Positions 47,454-56,122 of a stretch of DNA of 64,000 bases are shown piece by piece. Position 1 is the first letter of the stretch, and the number at the start of each line of letters is the position of its first letter. Under the pieces are notes generated by a model. It ran no database searches, was not told the DNA's origin, and was given only the letters and a program-made list of their open reading frames with translations. The stretch is from the NCBI RefSeq assembly GCF_025685625.1, contig NZ_JAGSYI010000002.1, positions 1,116,001 through 1,180,000 on the forward strand, written 5' to 3'. The translations under genes and the position numbers were made by a program. The DNA is from Acidicapsa acidisoli. Its GTDB lineage: Bacteria > Acidobacteriota > Terriglobia > Terriglobales > Acidobacteriaceae.

Positions 47454-47756
47454 GTTGGCGAGAAGAGATCGCTATACGGAAATCTCGCGTGCGAGCTATT
47501 TGTTATTGCATCGAAGTACGATCCAGGCTTGATACTATCTGACTTCGCGAATTTGCCTTCCGAGAAGAGTGATCCAACTTGCATGGAATTGCACGGCTGT
47601 GGGCCGGGCACTGTAGCATCTCCAAGTCACGGGCAATCACCGTGACGATGCTCTTGCAAAGTGGCATTCCAGCAAGTGCGCCGCGACATGGATGCTAGCA
47701 TGAACTCGCAGACTCGCGATTCCTTCCAAATCTACAGAGAGGTTCCTTCAACGCAC

Positions 47757-49526
47757 ATGGAGAAGCTCAGACTCCGTTTTATCTTCGTACTCTTTCTCGG
47801 CCTTGGTGTTTCTGTTCCGCATGCAACTGCGGCAGACAAGGCCAACGCTGCTGCGGATTCCGCAACCAGTTCCTACGAGGCGCCGCAGCCAGATCGCGAA
47901 ACCCTCAACCTCGATATGTATCAACGGATCCGTGAGGAAGGGCTGTACCACTCTCACATCATGGAGTACGCATCCGCATTGACCGACGGCATCGGCCCGC
48001 GTCTCACCGGTTCGCCGAACATGGCCAAGGCCAATGCTTGGACGCGCGATCAGTTCACGGCGATGGGCTGCTCCAATGCTCATCTGGAAAGCTGGGGTGA
48101 ATTCGGAATGGGGTGGCAGCAGTTGAATGCCTGGGCGCGAATGACCGCACCCGACACCGCAGTTTTCATCGCACAGGCGGCTCCGTGGTCGCCAGCCACT
48201 TCCGGCCCCGTTACAGGGCAGGCGATCTGGCTTGACGTGAAGAGCGAAAAGGACCTCGATAAATACAAGGGCAAGCTCGCCGGAAAGATCGTTCTTCTGG
48301 GCGACATGCGCGAGATCGGCAACTTAGACAAACCGCTGCTCACTCGCCGCGACGAACAGGAACTCAACGAATTGCAGGCGTATCCACTCAGCGATCCCGA
48401 GGCCGACTTCGGCAAGTTTCTTAAGGATTACATGGATCGCATCTCGCTGCGCGGAAAGATCGGCAAGTTCGCCGCGGAGGAACATGCCACTGCCATCCTC
48501 GTACCCAGCCGCGACGGCGCGCGCAACGGCGGATCAGGCGGGACCATTTTTGATGACAGCGGCGAGGGCCTCGACTGGTTCGCTTACCGGCGCGATCACA
48601 TTGCTCCGTTGCCGATCATGGTCACGGCGATTGAGAGTTACGGCCGCATCTACCGGCTCCTGAAGGCAAATGTGCCCGTGAGCATCGAACTGAATGTGGA
48701 TACGAAGTTCTTTGGCGATCATGAGCCGGGATTCGACACCGTGGCTGAGATTCCGGGCACGGACCCGAAACTGAAGGATGAAGTGGTGATGGTAGGCGGC
48801 CACCTCGACTCGTGGGCTGCGGGCACCGGCGCAACCGACAACGGCGCTGGAACGCTGGTTGCCATGGAGGCTATGCGCATTCTCAATGCGCTGGGAGTCA
48901 AGCCACGCCGCACGATCCGAGTTGCTCTGTGGAGCGGCGAGGAGGAGGGACTGTTCGGCTCGGTTGGCTATGTTAAACAGCATTTCGGCTCTTTCCCACT
49001 GTCAAATGCGCCGGATCAACAGGAGTTGCCGGATTTCGTGCGTAAGCCGAGCGGCCCGCTGACGATCAAGCCGGAGCAGAAATTGATCTCTGCCTATTTC
49101 AACGTCGACAACGGCGGTGGTAGACTCCGCGGAGTCTACCTGCAGGGGAACGCCGCGATCGCACCCATCTTCGCGCAATGGATCGCGCCGCTCAAAGATC
49201 TGGGCATGACCACGCTGACGCTGCGGAGCACCGGCAGCACGGATCACGTTTCCTTCGACGCGGTTGGAATTCCCGGCTTCCAGTTTATCCAGGACGGATT
49301 GGATTACGGCTCTCGCACTCATCACTCCAACATGGATACGTATGAGCGCCTGCTGCCCGAGGACCTGAAGCAGGCTGCGGTCGTCGAGGCCATTTTTGTT
49401 TACAACACCGCAATGCGAGACCAGATGCTGCCGCGTAAGCCGCTCCCGCATCCCGAACTGGAAGAGAAGCAGAACGAGCCTCTGCCGAACGTGATGCCGG
49501 GGGCGATTGCATCTCCGGCTAACTGA
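47757..49526 (+). CDS. Secreted M28-family zinc metallopeptidase
   Basis: 589 residues from ATG 47757, which gives a clean signal peptide (LRFIFVLFLGLGVSVPHATAA). A PA-type insert precedes the M28 catalytic core: GGHLDSWAAGTGATDNGAGT (zinc ligands H and bridging D), WSGEEEGLFGS (general base Glu and ligand), FNVDNGGG, and HHSNMDTYERL (last His). It is a dinuclear zinc aminopeptidase or carboxypeptidase acting outside the cytoplasm. Upstream in-frame Met codons at 47661 and 47700 would extend the N-terminus unnaturally. Confidence 0.9.
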   Translation: MEKLRLRFIFVLFLGLGVSVPHATAADKANAAADSATSSYEAPQPDRETLNLDMYQRIREEGLYHSHIMEYASALTDGIGPRLTGSPNMAKANAWTRDQFTAMGCSNAHLESWGEFGMGWQQLNAWARMTAPDTAVFIAQAAPWSPATSGPVTGQAIWLDVKSEKDLDKYKGKLAGKIVLLGDMREIGNLDKPLLTRRDEQELNELQAYPLSDPEADFGKFLKDYMDRISLRGKIGKFAAEEHATAILVPSRDGARNGGSGGTIFDDSGEGLDWFAYRRDHIAPLPIMVTAIESYGRIYRLLKANVPVSIELNVDTKFFGDHEPGFDTVAEIPGTDPKLKDEVVMVGGHLDSWAAGTGATDNGAGTLVAMEAMRILNALGVKPRRTIRVALWSGEEEGLFGSVGYVKQHFGSFPLSNAPDQQELPDFVRKPSGPLTIKPEQKLISAYFNVDNGGGRLRGVYLQGNAAIAPIFAQWIAPLKDLGMTTLTLRSTGSTDHVSFDAVGIPGFQFIQDGLDYGSRTHHSNMDTYERLLPEDLKQAAVVEAIFVYNTAMRDQMLPRKPLPHPELEEKQNEPLPNVMPGAIASPAN

Positions 49527-49839
49527 GCCGAGGCTGTGTTATGCTCTGTTCATTCAATGTTCATACAGGCATCAATCCCGCAGGGTTGTTGTTGTACCCG
49601 TCAGCGCGTGTGAGCCTATAAACTCTTGCTGCCTACTCTTCGGCAACTGTTTTCGATTCTTCAGGATAGTTTCGATTCATTTGTTGCAGTTTTTGAGCAC
49701 CTTGCAGTGAAGCTGTATCCGTGAGCGTTGCATCCACGCAGCCTTCGGGTTCATTCTTCGATATAAAAACCATCCCCAGTTCTGCCGCAGCTCTATCAGC
49801 CGCACGGACCGGACCATCTGTATCACTTTAGGAGGAACA
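49527..49839. other. Intergenic leader region of the TonB receptor gene
   Basis: About 310 bp without a gene. It must hold the promoter of the receptor, but I see no consensus -35/-10 pair that is convincing. TAGGAGGAACA stands directly before the receptor ATG and is a strong ribosome binding site. Confidence 0.5.
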
Positions 49840-52800
49840 ATGCAACGATTCAAAAGTTGGCTGAAAACATTTTCAGTCCTGCTTGCCCTGTTGTCGCTGT
49901 TCTCTGTGCCATTGTTGGCGCAGACCTTCCGCGGCAGTATCAATGGCACAGTTACCGACAGCTCAGGTGCGGTAGTTCCCGGCGCCAAGGTAACGGCCAC
50001 CGACGTGTCCACCGCAGCGGGTCGTGATACGGTTACATCCGGCGCGGGCGAGTTCCTGTTTAGCGACCTCCCGCTGAGCACTTATACGGTTAAGGTGGAG
50101 GCGGCCGGTTTCCAGACCACCGAGGTCACCGGCGTGCAGGTGCTGGCTGGCAAGATATACACGCTTCCCGTCAAGCTGTCCGTAACGCAGCAGGCCACCA
50201 CCATCGAGGTCTCCGCCGACAGCCTGTCGCTCGACACCACCACCGTCACGCAGACCACGACCCTAGAAGGCAAATCGCTGCAAGATGTGCCACTTAACGG
50301 CCGCGATTTTACGCAGCTTCTCGGCACCTCGGCGGCCTTTGCGGGCTACAACAACACCGGCTCAGTCAACGGTACGCGCAGCAACCAGATTAACTACACC
50401 ATCAACGGCACGGACAACAACGATCTGTACCTGAACGCGGACGCGGTCAATCAAGGCAGCATCAGCGGCATAGCCGGCGTCATCTATCCCATTGACGCGC
50501 TCGACGAGTACTCGCTCCAGACGACCGGCAACAGCGAAACCGGCCGCAGCCCCGGCGGCAACCTGAACGTCACCACCAAATCCGGCACCAATGAGTTCCA
50601 CGGCGATGCTTACTACTACAACCGCAATGAGGCGCTGGCCGTAGCCTCGCCGTTTCATACCCCGGGGTCGCCCGCACTGCCGTTGCGCAACCAGAATTAT
50701 GGCGCTTCGGTTGGCGGGCCCCTCTGGCGCGACCATACCTTCCTCTTCCTCCTCTACGAGGAACAGAAGTTCGTCATCGGCGAGGCCAATAACGTCACCG
50801 AACCTTCGCCGGCCTACCAGACCGCGGCGCTCGCGGAGTTGAGCAAATACGGCGTCCAGCCCAGCCAGGTCTCGCAGAACATCCTCAACACGCTGTGGGA
50901 TCCGAGCGTCATCGCCAATCTGCCCGCCAATCCGCTCAACTACACCACCAGCGCACCGGAGAGCGGCTACAGCCACAATGTCGTGGCCCATCTCGACCAC
51001 AACTTCAGCGACCGCAGCCATCTTTCTGCCATCTGGTACTTCGGCCAGGGCTTCGCCGTGGCTCCCAGCTGCGTGTTCGTCTGCGGATACCTGCCCGAGT
51101 ACTTCCAGTCCGTTCCCTCGCACATTCAGAACTTCAACACAGTGTGGAACTTCGCTATCCGCCCCAACCTGAGCAACCAGCTTGCCGCCGGCGCCAGCTT
51201 CTTTACGCAAGCCTTTGCCGATGCGAACCACAGCCAGGATCCTCTGACTCTGGCCGGCCTCAACACGGGCGCTAGTCTGTCCGGCGCTCCGCAGCTTACC
51301 ATCAACGGTTTCGACTCGATTGGTGTTACGCCGACCTCTGGCCGCAATGACATCTCCGGCCAGCTTGCGGACACGCTTTCCTGGACGGTCGGCAAGCACC
51401 AGGTGCGCTTCGGCCTTGAGTATCGCCGCGCCTACATCGACCTCTACTACAACTGGGGCGGCCGCGGCGCCTTCAACTTCGGCACCGGCCCAAGCCCACT
51501 CGGACCCTGGGCAGGCGATCCTTCTGTTTCCGACCCCAATGTCCTGTATCTGGCCGACTACATGGCCGGCTACGCGTATACGTCCGGCATTACCCTCGGC
51601 ACCCAGGAGCGCTTCATCTATACCCACACCGGATCCGCGTTCGCGGAGGACTCCTGGCAGGTCACGCCGAAGCTGAACGTCAACCTCGGCCTGCGTTATG
51701 ACTACCAGCAGCCCTTCTACACCAACCCCGCAAACCTCTCCATCTTCGACCCCAATAACGGAGGTCTGGTGGTAGCCGACTCCGGCTCAGGCACTCCGCA
51801 GTATATCTACGACAGCAACAAGCTCAACTTCTCGCCGCGCTTCGGTCTCTCTTACCAGCCATTCAGCCACACGGTCATCCGCGCCAACTACGGCCTGTAC
51901 TTTGACCAACCAGCCGGCCAGGCCTTCTTTGGCAATATCGGCATCCCCAACGGCGGCGCCGGTGGCGTCAACAACAACCCGGCCGGCAGCCAGCCGAACG
52001 AATCCATCGTTCTAAACGCTCCCAGTACTCCGACGCCCATCTGGACGTCCAACCAGGCAACGCCTATCTTCACGGCCAGCCAGGGTCAGCCCACAGGCAG
52101 CAACGTGGTTTCCATCTACTCGGCCAGCCGCAACTTCAAGACGCCCTACGCCGAACTCTTCGGTCTGAACATTGAGCAGAGCCTGGGTAGCGGGTGGCAG
52201 TTGAACGTCGGCTACGTGGGTTCGGTCAGCCGCCACAACCTCGTCTTGCAGGACATCAACCAGAACGCACTGGGAGGCGACCAGAACCCCTCGACTGTGA
52301 CGGTAAACGGAAACACGTTCACTTATCAGCAGTCCACGCGGCCCTACTTCAGCCAATACCCCAATTTCGGGATCATCAACCAGCTTAACTCCGCCGCCTC
52401 GGCCAGCTATAACGCGCTGCAGATTACGCTACGTAGTAATTTATGGCATGGGTTTACTAACCAGTTCGCCTACACCTGGAGCCACAATCTGGACGACTCC
52501 AGCGCCTTTAACATTCTCCCGCAGAACTCGAATAATCTGGCCGGAGATTGGGGCAACGCGGAGTATGACGTCCGAAACCACTTCTCCGCATATGTCAACT
52601 ACGCGATTCCCACCCTTGCGTACGGACCGAAGGCTCTGACGCGCGGCTGGGAGGTCAACGGCATCCTCAAATTCCAGAACGGTGAGCCTGTCAACATCCT
52701 CAGCGGCTCGGACAACAGCGGTACGGCCGAGGGCGAAGACCGTGGCACCATCACAGGCTCGGCCCTCAACAACAACCGCTCGGTGCAGGGGCACTCCTTT

Positions 52801-53130
52801 GCGCAGTACCTCAACCCGAGCAGCTTTGCTGCGCCGGCTCCTGGTACCTATGGCAATCTGGGCCGCAACCAGGTCATCGGACCCGGCTTCTCAGACGTGG
52901 ATTTGTCGCTGATTAAGAACATACCCATCTATAAGGAACGCGTCCGCGCGCAGTTCCGCGTGGAAATGTTCAACGTCTTAAACCACATCAACCTGGCAGC
53001 GCCGGTTAACAACGTCGCCTCGGGCAGTTTCGGCGCGAGCACTTCGACCATCGGCATCCAGTACGGCGCACCCGGCATCGGCTCCGGCGAACCGTATAAC
53101 ACTCAACTCGCCCTGAAGATCATTTTCTAA
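49840..53130 (+). CDS. TonB-dependent receptor, Oar-like, with N-terminal carboxypeptidase regulatory-like domain
   Basis: 1096 residues. Signal peptide (LLALLSLFSVPLLAQ), CarboxypepD_reg-like domain at 30-115 (GTVTDSSGAVVPGAKVTATD, PLSTYTVKVEAAGFQT), a plug with LNGRDFTQLL and a long beta-barrel ending in LALKIIF with the terminal aromatic residue expected of outer-membrane proteins. Oar-like receptors are greatly expanded in Acidobacteria and are thought to import large polymers. A strong Shine-Dalgarno (AGGAGG) lies 7 nt upstream. A terminator follows its stop. Confidence 0.93.
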   Translation: MQRFKSWLKTFSVLLALLSLFSVPLLAQTFRGSINGTVTDSSGAVVPGAKVTATDVSTAAGRDTVTSGAGEFLFSDLPLSTYTVKVEAAGFQTTEVTGVQVLAGKIYTLPVKLSVTQQATTIEVSADSLSLDTTTVTQTTTLEGKSLQDVPLNGRDFTQLLGTSAAFAGYNNTGSVNGTRSNQINYTINGTDNNDLYLNADAVNQGSISGIAGVIYPIDALDEYSLQTTGNSETGRSPGGNLNVTTKSGTNEFHGDAYYYNRNEALAVASPFHTPGSPALPLRNQNYGASVGGPLWRDHTFLFLLYEEQKFVIGEANNVTEPSPAYQTAALAELSKYGVQPSQVSQNILNTLWDPSVIANLPANPLNYTTSAPESGYSHNVVAHLDHNFSDRSHLSAIWYFGQGFAVAPSCVFVCGYLPEYFQSVPSHIQNFNTVWNFAIRPNLSNQLAAGASFFTQAFADANHSQDPLTLAGLNTGASLSGAPQLTINGFDSIGVTPTSGRNDISGQLADTLSWTVGKHQVRFGLEYRRAYIDLYYNWGGRGAFNFGTGPSPLGPWAGDPSVSDPNVLYLADYMAGYAYTSGITLGTQERFIYTHTGSAFAEDSWQVTPKLNVNLGLRYDYQQPFYTNPANLSIFDPNNGGLVVADSGSGTPQYIYDSNKLNFSPRFGLSYQPFSHTVIRANYGLYFDQPAGQAFFGNIGIPNGGAGGVNNNPAGSQPNESIVLNAPSTPTPIWTSNQATPIFTASQGQPTGSNVVSIYSASRNFKTPYAELFGLNIEQSLGSGWQLNVGYVGSVSRHNLVLQDINQNALGGDQNPSTVTVNGNTFTYQQSTRPYFSQYPNFGIINQLNSAASASYNALQITLRSNLWHGFTNQFAYTWSHNLDDSSAFNILPQNSNNLAGDWGNAEYDVRNHFSAYVNYAIPTLAYGPKALTRGWEVNGILKFQNGEPVNILSGSDNSGTAEGEDRGTITGSALNNNRSVQGHSFAQYLNPSSFAAPAPGTYGNLGRNQVIGPGFSDVDLSLIKNIPIYKERVRAQFRVEMFNVLNHINLAAPVNNVASGSFGASTSTIGIQYGAPGIGSGEPYNTQLALKIIF

Positions 53131-53149
53131 GGCGCTTTCGGATCAACCC

Positions 53150-53188
53150 AGAGAGCCGGCCGACTTTGGCCGGCTCTCTGCTTTCCCT
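53150..53188 (+). terminator. Terminator after the TonB receptor gene
   Basis: Twelve-bp perfect stem AGAGAGCCGGCC (53150-53161) / GGCCGGCTCTCT (53168-53179), loop GACTTT, followed by GCTTTCCCTT, 20 nt after the stop. Confidence 0.75.
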
Positions 53189-53304
53189 TCTGCGCTAGTT
53201 CAACAACAACGACATCGATAAGGACGAAAACTTTATCGAGGCATAGATATCCAGTGCGGTCCGTGAGCACCGCAGTTCTGACTGAAAATGGCCAGAGAAG
53301 CCTC

Positions 53305-53769
53305 TCAGTTCTCGTGTGCGGCGGCTTCCAGCGCGGGCAGATCCATCTTGATCATCCCCATCATGGCTTCCATGGCTTTGGGGTGATTGATCAGCTCGCC
53401 GATATTGTGTGGCACGATTTGCCAGCATAGGCCGAAGCGGTCCGTGAGCCAGCCGCAGGCCATGGGTTTGCCACCTTCGATCAACTTGTCCCAGTAGTTG
53501 TCGATCTCTTCCTGAGAATTACAACGGACGAAGAACGAGAAGGCTGGGTTGAGCTGATGCGCAGGGCCGCCGTTGAGAAAGACCATCTCCTGGCCCTCAA
53601 GCTCGATCGTGATAGTGGCAATCTTGCCCACGGGCCAGGGGCCGACGCCTTTGGAACGCAGCTCATCGAGCCTGCGCGCGTGCGGGAAGACACTGAGGTA
53701 AAACTCGGCAGCTTCTTCGGCGTTGTCATTGAACCAGAGAAATGGCGCAAGTTTGTTCATGGTTGGCAT
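53305..53769 (-). CDS. VOC-family protein (PhnB-like)
   Basis: 154 residues. PhnB/3-demethylubiquinone-methyltransferase-like glyoxalase fold: LAPFLWFNDNAEEAAEFYLSVFP, ITIELEGQEMVFLNGGP, FSFFVRCNSQEEIDNYWDKL and DRFGLCWQIVP. These are vicinal-oxygen-chelate proteins with no known enzymatic role in most bacteria. ATG 53769 or the Met three codons later can be the start. Convergent to the TonB receptor. Confidence 0.88.
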   Translation of the reverse strand: MPTMNKLAPFLWFNDNAEEAAEFYLSVFPHARRLDELRSKGVGPWPVGKIATITIELEGQEMVFLNGGPAHQLNPAFSFFVRCNSQEEIDNYWDKLIEGGKPMACGWLTDRFGLCWQIVPHNIGELINHPKAMEAMMGMIKMDLPALEAAAHEN

Positions 53770-53917
53770 GGTACCAGTCAGGAGGTCACTTCCGACAAGC
53801 CGACGTTTGGGGAGTAATCGGCCTCAATGAATACGTTGGTAATTTATCGCCTGTCAAGAGGCGGATTGGCGTTACCCCGAGCGTAGTTGTTTCGTGAAAT
53901 GCAGGCCGAGATCATCG

Positions 53918-54190
53918 TCACCCCAGAAGTATCGCCATACCAATCACAATCGGCGTTTTGATGGCCGTTCCGGTTGGAATCGGATAAGTCGTACATGCAT
54001 CCGATGCATCCGTAAATGTTGCGGTTCTGGTTTCGGCCTCGATTTCGTCAAAGCGTTTCAAAACGTCTGTCAGTAGATCGACGTTGAGCTTGTCCTTTTC
54101 GTCACGCGTACGTTGCACCATCAACCGGACACGTATCCGATTCCCGGTGATTGCGGAGAGGCCTTCTAGGTTCGCGCCTGGGTTGACCAA
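53918..54190 (-). CDS. Doubtful hypothetical ORF
   Basis: A 90-codon frame with a charged middle part (RTRDEKDKLNVDLLTDVLKRFDEIE). It lies just downstream of, and in another frame than, an integrase remnant. No family is recognised. It may be part of the decayed mobile element. The rest of the 53770-54568 gap contains nothing else identifiable. Confidence 0.2.
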   Translation of the reverse strand: MVNPGANLEGLSAITGNRIRVRLMVQRTRDEKDKLNVDLLTDVLKRFDEIEAETRTATFTDASDACTTYPIPTGTAIKTPIVIGMAILLG

Positions 54191-54300
54191 GCCCGCGTCG
54201 GAAGTTCTTCTTTGAGGTAGCGGTCTATTAGCTGCCCAAAGGTGTAGCTGATTTTCCCGGCCAGTGTGTTAGGCCATTTTATATCCCCGTTCGACCGCGA
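54166..54300 (-). pseudogene. Integrase core-binding-domain remnant
   Basis: One minus-strand frame reads GKISYTFGQLIDRYLKEELPTR, close to the start of the core-binding domain of Acidobacterial tyrosine integrases (TFGxLIDRYxxEELPxRxST). It then hits a stop at ARTW. No catalytic domain follows. This is the second integrase remnant in the window, after 23000-23140. Confidence 0.5.
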
Positions 54301-54568
54301 CCTCTGTCGCTGGATGGCAGAAGCCGCGGATCCAAAATGGTATTGAAATCACAAATTATTCCCTTTCAGGGAACAATGGATGCATGCAATATGACTCACC
54401 AATGTTGCCTCCCTGGGGCTGCCGACCCCTGATCGAGGACTTCCACAGACAAATTTGGACTGATATTGGACCCGCTATCCCTGCCTCCAGTAGACCTGCG
54501 ACCGAAAATACTCCCCCTTATGGGGCGATCTCGATAAAGGCGGTTGCCCGTATCGAAACCAAACAGGC

Positions 54569-54606
54569 TTGACTACAACAACAGGTCATATTATTCTGGT
54601 CATATT
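54569..54606 (+). promoter_or_regulatory. Promoter and direct-repeat operator of the toxin-antitoxin module
   Basis: TTGACT (54569-54574), 17 bp, TATTCT (54592-54597). Two direct repeats GGTCATATT (54584-54592 and 54598-54606) flank the -10, 14 bp apart, a natural binding site for the antitoxin as autorepressor. AAGGAG follows at 54610-54615, directly before the antitoxin start. Confidence 0.65.
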
Positions 54607-54622
54607 GGCAAGGAGATCCGTC

Positions 54623-54850
54623 ATGCAAAAAATGGCCGCCGCACAATTCAAGGCTCAATGTCTCGCCGTGATGGATCAGGTATCACAAAGCGGTCGCGCC
54701 GTCGTGATTACCAAGCATGGCAAAGCTGTGGTGAAACTTGTTCCCGCAAACGAACGAGAGGATGAAATTTTCGGGGCTTTGGCAGGCATCGCCCGAATTA
54801 CAGGAGATATAGAGAACACCGTTCCGGCCAGCGATTGGGGAGTGGAGTGA
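54623..54850 (+). CDS. Phd/YefM-family antitoxin
   Basis: 75 residues from ATG 54623 with AAGGAG 7 nt upstream. The N-terminal Phd/YefM DNA-binding fold is clear: AAAQFKAQCLAVMDQVSQSGRAVVITKHGKAVVKLVP. The C-terminal tail (ARITGDIENTVPASDWGVE) would bind the toxin. Its stop overlaps the toxin start by GTGA (54847-54850), so the two are translationally coupled. Confidence 0.9.
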   Translation: MQKMAAAQFKAQCLAVMDQVSQSGRAVVITKHGKAVVKLVPANEREDEIFGALAGIARITGDIENTVPASDWGVE

Positions 54851-55236
54851 TTCTTCTCGACACGCATATTCTGATCTGGCTCCTAATTGCCCCCGACAAC
54901 CTTTCACCCAAAGCAAAGAAGGCGATTCTCGCGTCCCGTAAATCCGGGCCGCTTGCACTTTCTGCGATCAGCCTGTGGGAGATTGCATGGCTGGTGGAGA
55001 ACAAGAGAATCGCTATCGATGTGAGCGTTGATTCCTTTGTCAAAAAATGCGCGTCCTATGTGCAAGTTCTCCCCATCACTCAGGAGATTGCGGTTCGTTC
55101 TGTTCAGTTCCCAAAATCCTACCCGAATGATCCGCGGGACAGAATCATCGGTGCTACGGCGATTGTTGAGGGCACTCGACTTTTGACTCACGACAAGCTG
55201 ATCGCAAAGTCCGGCTTGGTTCCTCTAGCACTGTAA
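54847..55236 (+). CDS. PIN-domain toxin (VapC-like)
   Basis: 129 residues from GTG 54847. PIN ribonuclease acidic residues are all present: D in ILLDTHILIW, E in SLWEIAWL, D/D in PNDPRDRIIGATA and D in LLTHDKLI. It should cleave RNA, typically tRNA or rRNA, when free of the antitoxin. The module looks intact in a neighbourhood where most genes are broken. Confidence 0.9.
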   Translation: MILLDTHILIWLLIAPDNLSPKAKKAILASRKSGPLALSAISLWEIAWLVENKRIAIDVSVDSFVKKCASYVQVLPITQEIAVRSVQFPKSYPNDPRDRIIGATAIVEGTRLLTHDKLIAKSGLVPLAL

Positions 55237-55346
55237 CGCTGAATACAAAGTCGTATGCTGTCCCCGGCATACGTGCAGTCAGAAACTTTAGGTATCCTTC
55301 CCGCAACGGCGAATCCATTTGAAATCCTCTACGATCTGTTCTTCCA

Positions 55347-55568
55347 TCAAACAATCTGCGGCAGTGACCTGCCCCCCACAGCGAACAAAATGGCTGTACC
55401 TTTTGCCCAGCGTTTTGCCAGGACCAGATAGGCCGCATCACCGGTTTTGTGCCACAGGAATTCCGCAATTGTCATCATTCGCGGAAGGGCCACACCAACC
55501 ACCGCAAAGATGATGTGAAATGCCAGTGACATTCCCATTTGAGATCGGGCCGCCAGTAAGTCGCTCAT
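55347..55568 (-). pseudogene. cydA: Cytochrome bd oxidase subunit I, 5' fragment
   Basis: 73 codons. The first 66 residues are a near-perfect CydA N-terminus (MSDLLAARSQMGMSLAFH, AEFLWHKTGDAAYLVLAKRWAKGTAILFAVG), including the His haem ligand region of the first helix, then the frame runs into unrelated GRSLPQIV and stops. The remaining 400 or so residues and cydB are absent. It starts 12 nt after the DUF1641 gene and was probably part of the formate dehydrogenase operon before deletion. Confidence 0.8.
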
Positions 55569-55580
55569 CGCTCTCCTTTG

Positions 55581-56102
55581 TTAACGAACGGGATTGTCAT
55601 AGAACCGACTGGTCAGAGACTTCCAAAACGAAGCGTGAGGTGTGGCTGCGGGCCGCGATTCTCCTGTCTGCTTGCGCAGGGCACTCCCAAAAATGTTCAG
55701 CAGACGGACTGCTGCAGCCATCCCGCGGCGGGCATCTGAACTCATGGCGTCCCGTCCCAGTTTCAGCATGGACGGCGGCTGACTGTCGCTACCGGAGAGG
55801 AGAGCATGCATCCGGCCAACATCAAGCGCACTCAACAGGTTGATGAGCATAAATGTCACTCGAATTCCGTTGACCCCCTCTCGCGAGAGCGCCATGTCCG
55901 CGCAACGCTCCACCACAGTGTCACTCGCACTCAGAAGTCCGTTGGCGACATCGATGAGGCCTTTATCATGCATCCTCTGGAGCAGTTCATAGGTGGATAG
56001 CAGAGCTTCCACATGCTCGTGGGGAGCCTGCTCAAGTCTTCTCAAGAGATCGTTTCGTGCGTCCTTGGGCGTAAACTCACGGAAATCTACCGGCATTGCC
56101 AT
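55581..56102 (-). CDS. DUF1641 protein (formate dehydrogenase-associated)
   Basis: 173 residues with the DUF1641 core: LLSTYELLQRMHDKGLIDVANGLLSASDTVVERCADM and VTFMLINLLSALDV. The partner arrangement is that of Bacillus yrhD-yrhE, where DUF1641 accompanies a cytoplasmic formate dehydrogenase alpha subunit. It starts 20 nt after the fdhA stop. Probably an accessory subunit or maturation factor; its biochemical role is not established. Confidence 0.8.
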   Translation of the reverse strand: MAMPVDFREFTPKDARNDLLRRLEQAPHEHVEALLSTYELLQRMHDKGLIDVANGLLSASDTVVERCADMALSREGVNGIRVTFMLINLLSALDVGRMHALLSGSDSQPPSMLKLGRDAMSSDARRGMAAAVRLLNIFGSALRKQTGESRPAATPHASFWKSLTSRFYDNPVR

Positions 56103-56122
56103 AGTGTTGCCCTTCTCCTTCT

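Noticed and set aside
50362-51627. 421-codon minus-strand ORF opposite the TonB receptor
   Set aside because: Val/Gly/Arg-rich low-complexity shadow of the receptor barrel.
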